Shown here: positions 1 through 5,741 of the stretch, in pieces | Layout: each line of letters begins with the position of its first letter | How positions within the stretch are numbered: the stretch's first letter is position 1 | NCBI GenBank assembly: GCA_965369035.1 | Contig: CBDUPF010000151.1 | Location: forward strand, 1-9,591 | Reading direction: 5' to 3' | DNA length: 9,591 nt | Source: Aliishimia sp965369035 | Lineage (GTDB): Bacteria; Pseudomonadota; Alphaproteobacteria; Rhodobacterales; Rhodobacteraceae | Notes under the pieces: model-generated | Told to the model about the DNA's origin: nothing | Database searches by the model: none | Seen by the model: the letters and a program-made list of their open reading frames with translations, nothing else | Made by a program: the position numbers and the translations under genes

Positions 1-1821
1 ATTGCCGGGCATGGAGATGCAGGCGTCGATGATGTCGTGCCGGATGCCCTGGTCGCGGAGGTAGACCTTGAGTCGGTCGTGGATGAAGGCGAGGAGATCA
101 TCTAGCTTTCTCTCCAGTAAAAGCACTGCATCTCGGAGTTCGTCGCCGTCGTTAAGCGGACTTCCGGGCATGTTGAGAGATTTTGATACTGAAACCGCGT
201 TAATGCGGTTAGCGCGTAGCTTTTCATCAAGTATCTCTATGCTAAGTCGATCCAACTTCAGTTTCAATGTTTCCTCTTGAAGCGATGCGATTAGGTTCTT
301 TTGCATTGAAGCTACTAGAGGTCTCGCGAGCAGAACTGGATCCGTTTTCTCTAAAACCAACCGAATAACCCCCAGCGCCGCCCGCCTGAGCGCGAAGGGG
401 TCCTTCGACCCGGTCGGTTTCTCGTCGATGGCCCAGAACCCGGTGAGGATATCGATCTTGTCGGCGAGCGCCACGGCGACGGAGACGGGCGCGGTGGGCA
501 CGGCGTCGGTGGGACCGAGGGGAGAGTAGTGTTCCTGGCACGCCTCCGGGACGCCGTCGTCATGGCCCGCGGCCTCGGCGTAGTAGCGCCCCATGAGCCC
601 CTGCAATTCGGGGAATTCGTAGACCATTTCGGACGCCAGGTCGGCCTTGCAGACCCGCGCGGCCTCGGCGGCCAGATCGGGTTTCGCGCCGACCACCGGG
701 GCCAGTTCGCGGGCCAGGGCCTCGATCCGGGCCACGCGGTCGGCCTGACTGCCCAGCTTGTTGTGGAAGGTCACGTCGGCCAGCGGTTTCGCCATCCCTT
801 CGAGGCCCACCGTCCGCACCGTGCGCAGGTCGTTCTCCCAGAAGAACTTCGCATCCGACAGCCGCGCCGACAGCACCTTCTGGTTGCCCGCCAGAATGGT
901 CGCGCCGTGATCCGCCGTTTCCCGGTTCGCCACGGTGACGAAGCGGACGATCTTGCCGGTCTTGTCGCGGACGGAAAAGAACTTCTGGTGCTCCTTCATG
1001 GAGGTCTGCAGCACCTCGGGCGGCAGGTCCAGGAATTCCTCCCCGATCTCGCCGATCAGCACGACGGGCCATTCCACCAGGCCCGCAACCTCGGCCAGCA
1101 GTCCGCGATCCTCGACCACCTCCAGCCCGTTGGCAAAGGCGAGGTTGGTCGCGTCGTGCCAGATCGCCTGCTCCCGGTCGCTCGCATCGAGCACCACGCA
1201 GGCGCGCTTCAGCTTCGCCGCATAATCATCGAAACTCACGACAGAAAACGTGTTCGGCGCCATGAAGCGATGGCCCCGGGTCGTGTCGCCGGCGACGATC
1301 CCGTCGACCTCCATCGGAACGACATGCGCGCCCGCCTCATCCGACAGCAGGCACAGGATGGAATGCAGCGGGCGAACCCATCGCAGGCTCTTGTCGCCCC
1401 AGCGCATCGACTTGGGCCAGGGGAACTGGCGAATGGTCTTTTCCAGAACCTCCGCCACGATCTCGGCCGCCGGCCGCCCGGGGCGCTCGATCACCGCGAA
1501 CAGCACCGTCCCCTTCGGCGTCTCCCGCTCCTCCACCTGGTCGCGGGTCAGGCCGGCACCGCGCAGAAACCCGTCGATCGCCTTTTGCGGCGCGTCCGCG
1601 CGCGGCCCCCGCCGCTCCTCGCGCAGCGTCGGCGATTGCGCGGACAGGCCGTCCACCGACAGCGTCAGACGCCGCGGGGTCGAGAAGGCACCGGCGGAGG
1701 CATAGGTCAGCCCGGCCTCGACCAGCCCGTCGGTCACCAGCGATTTCAGGTCCGCGGCCGCGCGCGCCTGCATGCGCGCCGGGATTTCCTCGGAGAAGAG
1801 TTCGATCAGAAGATCCGGCAT
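1..1821 (-). CDS. glyS: Glycyl-tRNA synthetase beta subunit, partial (C-terminus beyond the left edge)
   Basis: This is the beta subunit of the bacterial alpha2beta2 glycyl-tRNA synthetase, a cytosolic enzyme that charges tRNA-Gly; in this family the beta subunit supplies tRNA recognition. The frame is open from ATG at 1821 to base 1, giving 607 residues of a protein usually near 690 or more. The start MPDLLIELFSEEIPARM is the family N-terminus. Other conserved stretches are MRWGDKSLRWVRP, the core around ADKIDILTGFWAIDEKPTG, and GSKDPFALRRAALG at about residues 471-484. The anticodon-binding-type tail begins near residue 570 with FIHDRLKVYLRDQGIRHD. The ATG abuts the preceding stop (TGAATG), with AAGGA about 10 bases upstream, so translation is probably coupled. 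Residues about 489-570 are encoded by a low-GC patch listed separately. The identity is secure; whether the missing C-terminus is intact cannot be seen. Confidence 0.96.
   Translation of the reverse strand, partial: MPDLLIELFSEEIPARMQARAAADLKSLVTDGLVEAGLTYASAGAFSTPRRLTLSVDGLSAQSPTLREERRGPRADAPQKAIDGFLRGAGLTRDQVEERETPKGTVLFAVIERPGRPAAEIVAEVLEKTIRQFPWPKSMRWGDKSLRWVRPLHSILCLLSDEAGAHVVPMEVDGIVAGDTTRGHRFMAPNTFSVVSFDDYAAKLKRACVVLDASDREQAIWHDATNLAFANGLEVVEDRGLLAEVAGLVEWPVVLIGEIGEEFLDLPPEVLQTSMKEHQKFFSVRDKTGKIVRFVTVANRETADHGATILAGNQKVLSARLSDAKFFWENDLRTVRTVGLEGMAKPLADVTFHNKLGSQADRVARIEALARELAPVVGAKPDLAAEAARVCKADLASEMVYEFPELQGLMGRYYAEAAGHDDGVPEACQEHYSPLGPTDAVPTAPVSVAVALADKIDILTGFWAIDEKPTGSKDPFALRRAALGVIRLVLEKTDPVLLARPLVASMQKNLIASLQEETLKLKLDRLSIEILDEKLRANRINAVSVSKSLNMPGSPLNDGDELRDAVLLLERKLDDLLAFIHDRLKVYLRDQGIRHDIIDACISMPGN
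112..357 (-). other. Low-GC, atypical-codon patch inside glyS
   Basis: A hand count over 181-360 gives 76 G or C out of 180 (42%), whereas the flanking glyS sequence is clearly much richer in GC. On the coding strand the patch uses codons scarce elsewhere in the gene: TTA, several CTA, ATA twice, AGA twice, TCA and GTA. The reading frame stays open throughout. It re-enters recognisable glyS sequence on both sides: ALRRAALGVIR before it and DLLAFIHDRLKVYLRDQG after it. The encoded segment, about residues 489-570, is hydrophilic and probably helical, with a K/L/E-rich run near its middle. It lies between the catalytic-side core and the anticodon-binding tail, where the family tolerates sequence change. 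The composition is seen directly. An origin by recombination or in-frame insertion is inferred; relaxed selection on a linker is the alternative. Confidence 0.7.
193..210. repeat. Short inverted repeat within the glyS low-GC patch
   Basis: The plus strand reads AACCGC, a six-base loop GTTAAT, then GCGGTT: a perfect 6-bp stem inside the AT-rich part of glyS. It could be a chance hairpin in coding sequence, and no T-run follows on either strand. Confidence 0.3.
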
Positions 1822-2364
1822 TCAGTTCGTTCCTTCGGCTTCCGTCCCGGGGCGCGGCGGACATTCCTCTCCCACCACGGTCCCGTCATAGGCCTTCTCG
1901 CCACAATCGTTGAGTTCGTGCCAGACATATCCGCGCCCGTCATCGGTGATGGCCACGATCCTGTCGACGCCGTAATGCACGTTTTTCCGGCTCAGAAACG
2001 CCAGCGCCGAACCGTCCGCGATCTCCGCCGCGATGGCCTCGGCGTCGAAACAGTCGAACCAGCGCGGCGCATTGCGCGGAACCGCCCCGTCGGCCGCGAC
2101 GAAGGTTTCGCTCAGCACCGCGTGGCTCAGTTCGGTGCGGAAACACGCGCGGTAGCGGATGGGCGAGCTGTCGGCGTCGATCCCCTCGAACGCGATGTAG
2201 GGGATTGGCTCCGGCGCGCCGGAGGTCATTGAGACCAGCGTCACCTGCGGCTCGTCGGTCTCGGGCACGGTCCGATAGAAGCCGTAGACCTGAAGGTAGT
2301 AAAGCGCCGCACCCGCAACGAGGGCGGCGGTCACGATGGCAATGCCGACGATCTTGCCTTTCAC
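1822..2364 (-). CDS. Membrane-anchored periplasmic protein of unknown function (DUF6446-like)
   Basis: This 180-residue protein has a short basic N-terminus (MKGK), one hydrophobic segment at about residues 5-24, and a soluble remainder that should face the periplasm. That domain holds four cysteines (C74, C105, C154, C168), enough for two disulfides, and no enzyme motif I recognise. I associate it with the small Rhodobacterales family found between glyQ and glyS and catalogued as DUF6446; this is recalled, not searched. The start is GTG at 2364, supported by a strong AGGGAGG seven bases upstream. Its TGA touches the glyS ATG with no gap, and the preceding gene ends 19 bases upstream, so it belongs to the gly operon. 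Function is unknown. Membership of a tRNA-synthetase operon may reflect shared expression rather than a role in charging. Confidence 0.85.
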   Translation of the reverse strand: MKGKIVGIAIVTAALVAGAALYYLQVYGFYRTVPETDEPQVTLVSMTSGAPEPIPYIAFEGIDADSSPIRYRACFRTELSHAVLSETFVAADGAVPRNAPRWFDCFDAEAIAAEIADGSALAFLSRKNVHYGVDRIVAITDDGRGYVWHELNDCGEKAYDGTVVGEECPPRPGTEAEGTN

Positions 2365-2371
2365 GGGCGAA

Positions 2372-2378
2372 CCTCCCT
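2372..2378 (-). promoter_or_regulatory. Strong ribosome binding site deciding a GTG start
   Basis: On the minus strand AGGGAGG stands seven bases before GTG at 2364. The strength and spacing of this site fix the non-ATG start of the membrane-anchored protein. Confidence 0.7.
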
Positions 2379-2383
2379 TGCGG

Positions 2384-2857
2384 TCACAGCGCGCCCTCTC
2401 CCTGGGCCATCAGCACCGCCGCACCCCCGACCATCCGCGCCGGATGGCCACGCGAGTCCTCGAAGTTGTCCGCGTCGCCCTTTATGAGCTCTTCCCATTC
2501 GCGCTGGAATCCCAACCGCAGCGTCCAGCCGGTGTGGTCGACCGAGCGCAGGTAGGCGAGAAAGGTATCGTTCGCCGGCGCAAAGCCGATGACCTTCTTG
2601 AGCCGGTCGAAATAGTCCCAGTAGAGCATCGCCGTGCCCTTGGGTTCCTCGACCTGCAGGTCCTCGGAATAGACCACGACCTCCGCCGCGATGTCGTTCA
2701 TTGCCGGGACCGCGTCCATCTGCAGGTGCGGCCCGCCGTCCCAGAGATCGGACAGCGCTTCGGCCACAAGGCACGGACGGCCCGCCGCGGGACCGCCGGC
2801 CGCGTGGCCCAGCTGCGTCTCCCAACGGGTGAACCCGCGAAAGCCGATGGAGATCAT
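2384..2857 (-). CDS. Uncharacterised cytosolic protein in the glyQ-glyS operon
   Basis: This is a 157-residue protein beginning MISIGFRGFTRWETQLG. It has no signal peptide or membrane segment and no cofactor or nucleotide-binding motif that I recognise. The middle is acidic and rich in aromatics (VVYSEDLQVEEPKGTAMLYW, then DYFDRLKKVIGF), followed by WTLRLGFQREWEELIKGD and a small hydrophobic C-terminal run. A longer in-frame reading upstream to 3100 exists. I chose ATG 2857 because that extension only reads an alternative frame of glyQ, because GGAGG lies seven bases before 2857, and because the ATG overlaps the glyQ stop as ATGA. That overlap indicates translational coupling to glyQ. It ends 19 bases before the next gene. 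I do not recognise the family and assign no function. Confidence 0.82.
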   Translation of the reverse strand: MISIGFRGFTRWETQLGHAAGGPAAGRPCLVAEALSDLWDGGPHLQMDAVPAMNDIAAEVVVYSEDLQVEEPKGTAMLYWDYFDRLKKVIGFAPANDTFLAYLRSVDHTGWTLRLGFQREWEELIKGDADNFEDSRGHPARMVGGAAVLMAQGEGAL

Positions 2858-3789
2858 TGCGCCGCCTCCGCCGTCCAGCCGCCGGCGGGGGTCTGGACGA
2901 AGGCATCGGCACATTTCTTCGCCAGCGCCCGGACCCGCCCGATATAGGCCTGCCGCTCCGTCACGGAGATCACGCCGCGCGCGTCGAGCAGGTTGAAGAT
3001 GTGGCTGGCCTTGATGCACTGGTCGTAAGCCGGGTGGGCCATCACGATGCGCTTGCCGGTCTTGGGATCGACCGGCTCCTGGGACAGGATCGCCTCGCAC
3101 TCCGCCTCCGCCTCCTCGAAATGGCGCAACAGCACCTCGGTATCGGCGACGTCGAAATTCCAGCGGGCGTATTCCTCCTCCGTCTGGCGGAAGACATCGC
3201 CGTAGCTGAGCGCAATCGGTGTCTGCGGGTCGTTGAAGGGCATGTCCATCACGTGGTCGATGCCCAGCACATACATCGCCAGCCGTTCCAGACCATAGGT
3301 CAGCTCGCCGGAGACCGGGTGGCAGTCATGCCCGCCCACCTGCTGGAAGTAGGTGAACTGGCTGACCTCCATCCCGTCGCACCAGACCTCCCAGCCGAGC
3401 CCCCAGGCGCCCAGTGTCGGGCTTTCCCAGTCATCCTCCACGAACCGGATGTCGTGCAGGTCCATGTCGATGCCGATGGCCGCCAGCGAACCCAGGTAAA
3501 GCTCCTGGAAATCCGGTGGCGACGGTTTGATCAGCACCTGGAACTGGTAGTAATGCTGCAACCGGTTCGGGTTCTCGCCATACCGCCCGTCGGTGGGCCG
3601 CCGCGAGGGCTGGACATAAGCTGCGGCCCAGGGGCGGGTGCCCAGCGAACGCAGGGTCGTGGCCGGGTGAAAGGTGCCCGCGCCGACCTCCATGTCATAG
3701 GGTTGCAGCACCGCACAACCCTTGCCGGCCCAATAGGTCTGAAGCCTCAGGACGATCTCCTGGAAGGATCGGGGGGCGCTGTCTGGCAT
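2854..3789 (-). CDS. glyQ: Glycyl-tRNA synthetase alpha subunit
   Basis: This is the catalytic alpha subunit of the alpha2beta2 glycyl-tRNA synthetase; it activates glycine with ATP and needs the beta subunit to charge tRNA-Gly. The protein is 311 residues, close to the family's usual length. The N-terminal SFQEIVLRLQTYWAGKGCA and QPYDMEVGAGTFHPATTLR are typical. Class II motif 2 is visible as the RRPTDGRYGENPNR region (about residues 63-76), followed by LQHYYQFQVLIKPSP. The motif 3 equivalent is GELTYGLERLAMY (about 151-163). The start is ATG 3789, with a modest GGGA element upstream. Its stop overlaps the next ATG, and glyS lies two genes downstream. It is the first gene of the operon and is read from the divergent region shared with the plus-strand cell-wall gene. 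Confidence 0.98.
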   Translation of the reverse strand: MPDSAPRSFQEIVLRLQTYWAGKGCAVLQPYDMEVGAGTFHPATTLRSLGTRPWAAAYVQPSRRPTDGRYGENPNRLQHYYQFQVLIKPSPPDFQELYLGSLAAIGIDMDLHDIRFVEDDWESPTLGAWGLGWEVWCDGMEVSQFTYFQQVGGHDCHPVSGELTYGLERLAMYVLGIDHVMDMPFNDPQTPIALSYGDVFRQTEEEYARWNFDVADTEVLLRHFEEAEAECEAILSQEPVDPKTGKRIVMAHPAYDQCIKASHIFNLLDARGVISVTERQAYIGRVRALAKKCADAFVQTPAGGWTAEAAQ

Positions 3790-3819
3790 CGGTGGTGACT
3801 TCCCGGTTTTTGCGCGCCC

Positions 3820-3848
3820 TACCTATGCCCGCGGACAGGCCGGGTCAA
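3820..3848 (-). promoter_or_regulatory. Candidate promoter of the glyQ operon
   Basis: Minus-strand TTGACC (3848-3843) is followed, after 17 bases, by TAGGTA (3825-3820), about 30 bases before the glyQ ATG. The -35 matches the sigma-70 consensus at five of six positions and the spacing is ideal; the -10 is weak. It is the best candidate in the divergent gap. I see no T-box or other leader structure, and the leader would be short. Confidence 0.4.
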
Positions 3849-3896
3849 TTGCATCACAGGACGCGCCGGCCAGGTTTTCCCTTATGGCCAAAGTCC

Positions 3897-3926
3897 TTGA
3901 AACCTGTTTAGCTGTGCGGCGAAAAT
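3897..3926 (+). promoter_or_regulatory. Candidate promoter of the secreted cell-wall gene
   Basis: TTGAAA (3897-3902) and GAAAAT (3921-3926) are separated by 18 bases, in the most AT-rich part of the divergent gap. Transcription would begin around 3933, leaving a leader of about 25 bases that carries AGGAG at 3941-3945. This argues against the upstream GTG at 3933 as the start codon. Confidence 0.4.
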
Positions 3927-3956
3927 AAAAGCGTGTTTTCAGGAGCAAAGCCAAGG

Positions 3957-5723
3957 ATGCAGATGCTGCGACGCTGGGGATTGGTGGGGGTCTTTTCATT
4001 GGTCTGGACGGCGTCCGTCTGGGCCCAAACCGCCGAGGACGTCGTGTGGGTGCAGATCGAGGCGCACCCGACACTCGCCACCGCGCAGGACCGCGTCCGC
4101 GACTTCGCGGCCGAGCTGGACGACGTGACAGGCTTCTCGCTCGGCAACGGCTGGTACGCGATCGCGCTCGGCCCCTATCGCCCAGAAGATGCCCGGCAGG
4201 TGCTGCGCGTCTACCGGGCCGAAGGGGTGATCCCGCGCGACAGCTACATTGCGGAATCCTCCGCCTATGCGCAGCAGTTCTGGCCCATCGGCGCCAACGT
4301 CCTGAACCGCGGTGCCGTGCCGCCGCAGGTGACGCAGACGCCGACCGCGGATCCGGAACCCGAGGTGGCCGCCGCGCCGGAACCCGCGCCGCGTCCTGCT
4401 GCGGATGAAACCCCGGCCGAAGCCCGGCGCAGCGAACAGCTCCTGACCGCCGAGGAGCGCAGGGAGCTACAGGTCGCCCTGAAATGGGCGGGCTTCTACA
4501 ATGCGGCCATCGATGGCGCCTTTGGCCGTGGAACCCGTGCGTCGATGGCGGCATGGCAGGCGGAAAACGGGTTCGAGTCGACCGGGATTCTCACCACTGC
4601 GCAACGCGCCGCTCTGATCGCGCAGTACAACGCCGTGCTCGAGGGTATGGACCTGCAGACCGTGCGCGATGAAAAGGCGGGGATCGAAATCGCCCTCCCC
4701 ACAGGCGTGGTGGAGTTCGACCGCTACGAATACCCCTTCGCCCATTACAGCGCGACCGGAGAGATCGACGCGCAGGTCCTGCTGATCAGCCAGGCCGGCG
4801 ATCAGGACACGCTTTACGGACTTTACGACATCATGCAGACGCTGGAGATCGTGCCGCTCGACGGGCAGCGCGAGCGGCGGTCGTCGAGCTTCCTGCTGAT
4901 CGGACGGAACGATCGCATGATCAGCCATACGGAAGCCGAGCTGAGGAACGGCGAGGTCAAGGGCTTCACCCTGATCTGGCCCGCCGGCGACGAGGAACGC
5001 CGCACCCGCATCCTCGACGCGATGACGTCCAGCTTCACCCGGATCGACGGCGTGCTGGATCCGAGCTGGACCGACAACGCGGAACAGGCCGTGGACCTGG
5101 TCGCCGGGTTGCAGATCCGGCGCCCGCGCCTGTCGCGCTCCGGCTTTTTCGTGAGCGACAGCGGTGCGGTCGTGACCACGCTCGAAGCGGTGCAGAATTG
5201 CTCCCGCATCACGCTCGACAATGATGGAGAGGCGCGGCTCGCCGCCGCCGACGACAAGCTGGGCGTGGCCCTGCTGGAGCCGACGACCGCCCTTGCCCCC
5301 CGTGCCGTCGCGCAGTTTTCCTCCTCCCTGCCGCGGTTGCAGTCGGATGTGGCGGTGGCCGGGTTCTCCTATGGCGGGCTTCTGGGCGCGCCGACCATGA
5401 CCTTCGGAGCGGTTTCGGACCTGCGCGGGTTGCGCGGAGAGCCGGAGCTTACCCGGCTCGAGGCGGAGACGCTGGAGGGCGACGCGGGCGGTCCGGTCTT
5501 CGATCAGGCTGGCGGCGTGTTGGGCATGTTGCTGCCGCGAGAGGGATCGGACCGGCAGCTGCCGGCCAATGTCAGCTTCGCCGCCAACGGCCAGGCCGTG
5601 CAGTCGTTGCTGACGCAGTCGGGCATTTCGTCCCAGCGGCGCGACAGCCAGGCCCCGATGGCGCCGGAAGATATCACCGCGATAGCGCGCGACATGACCG
5701 TTCTGGTCAACTGCTGGGACTGA
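3957..5723 (+). CDS. Secreted SPOR-like and peptidoglycan-binding protein with a degenerate trypsin/HtrA-like domain
   Basis: From ATG 3957 the protein is 588 residues. Residues 1-23 form a signal peptide (LRRWG, a hydrophobic core, then VWA before QTAED). Residues about 29-110 look like a SPOR module, with the late motif GNGWYAIALGPYRPEDA. A Pro/Ala/Glu linker follows (about 120-160). A PG_binding_1-type domain spans about 165-225 (LQVALKWAGFYNAAIDGAFG, then TRASMAAWQAENGF). The C-terminal part (about 390-560) resembles an S1C serine protease (GFFVSDSGAVVTT, then GDAGGPVFDQAGGVLGML), but by eye His is replaced by Glu410, Asp by Gly436 and Ser by Ala510. It is probably a non-catalytic periplasmic, wall-associated protein. 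Start choice: AGGAG at 3941 favours 3957, ATG 3963 is also possible, and GTG 3933 would spoil the signal peptide. It stands alone, divergent from glyQ. Confidence 0.88.
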   Translation: MQMLRRWGLVGVFSLVWTASVWAQTAEDVVWVQIEAHPTLATAQDRVRDFAAELDDVTGFSLGNGWYAIALGPYRPEDARQVLRVYRAEGVIPRDSYIAESSAYAQQFWPIGANVLNRGAVPPQVTQTPTADPEPEVAAAPEPAPRPAADETPAEARRSEQLLTAEERRELQVALKWAGFYNAAIDGAFGRGTRASMAAWQAENGFESTGILTTAQRAALIAQYNAVLEGMDLQTVRDEKAGIEIALPTGVVEFDRYEYPFAHYSATGEIDAQVLLISQAGDQDTLYGLYDIMQTLEIVPLDGQRERRSSSFLLIGRNDRMISHTEAELRNGEVKGFTLIWPAGDEERRTRILDAMTSSFTRIDGVLDPSWTDNAEQAVDLVAGLQIRRPRLSRSGFFVSDSGAVVTTLEAVQNCSRITLDNDGEARLAAADDKLGVALLEPTTALAPRAVAQFSSSLPRLQSDVAVAGFSYGGLLGAPTMTFGAVSDLRGLRGEPELTRLEAETLEGDAGGPVFDQAGGVLGMLLPREGSDRQLPANVSFAANGQAVQSLLTQSGISSQRRDSQAPMAPEDITAIARDMTVLVNCWD

Positions 5724-5741
5724 GCCGCGCCGGCCGCGTGT

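Noticed and set aside
242..541. 99-codon minus-strand frame overlapping the glyS low-GC patch, considered as a frameshift signal
   Set aside because: The glyS frame itself has no stop from 1821 to 1, so no frameshift is needed. The 99-codon product is out of frame with the conserved residues.
529..2232. 567-codon open frame on the plus strand opposite glyS and its neighbour
   Set aside because: It lies antisense to clearly recognised glyS and crosses into the next gene. The protein is rich in Arg/His/Gln/Gly with no family signature, typical of an empty frame opposite a high-GC gene.
2858..3100. N-terminal extension of the 157-residue unknown to 238 residues
   Set aside because: The extension reads another frame of glyQ and has the composition of a shadow. 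ATG 2857 has GGAGG and the ATGA overlap.
2857..3798. Long plus-strand open frame opposite glyQ
   Set aside because: It is fully antisense to an unmistakable glyQ and has no recognisable domain.
3790..3932. Search for a T-box or glycine riboswitch upstream of glyQ
   Set aside because: The candidate leader is under about 35 bases, and no T-box sequence, specifier stem or aptamer-like tandem helices are visible.
5726..5738. Possible terminator hairpin (CGCG, loop CCGGC, CGCG) between the convergent genes
   Set aside because: The stem is only 4 bp and there is no T-run on either strand.
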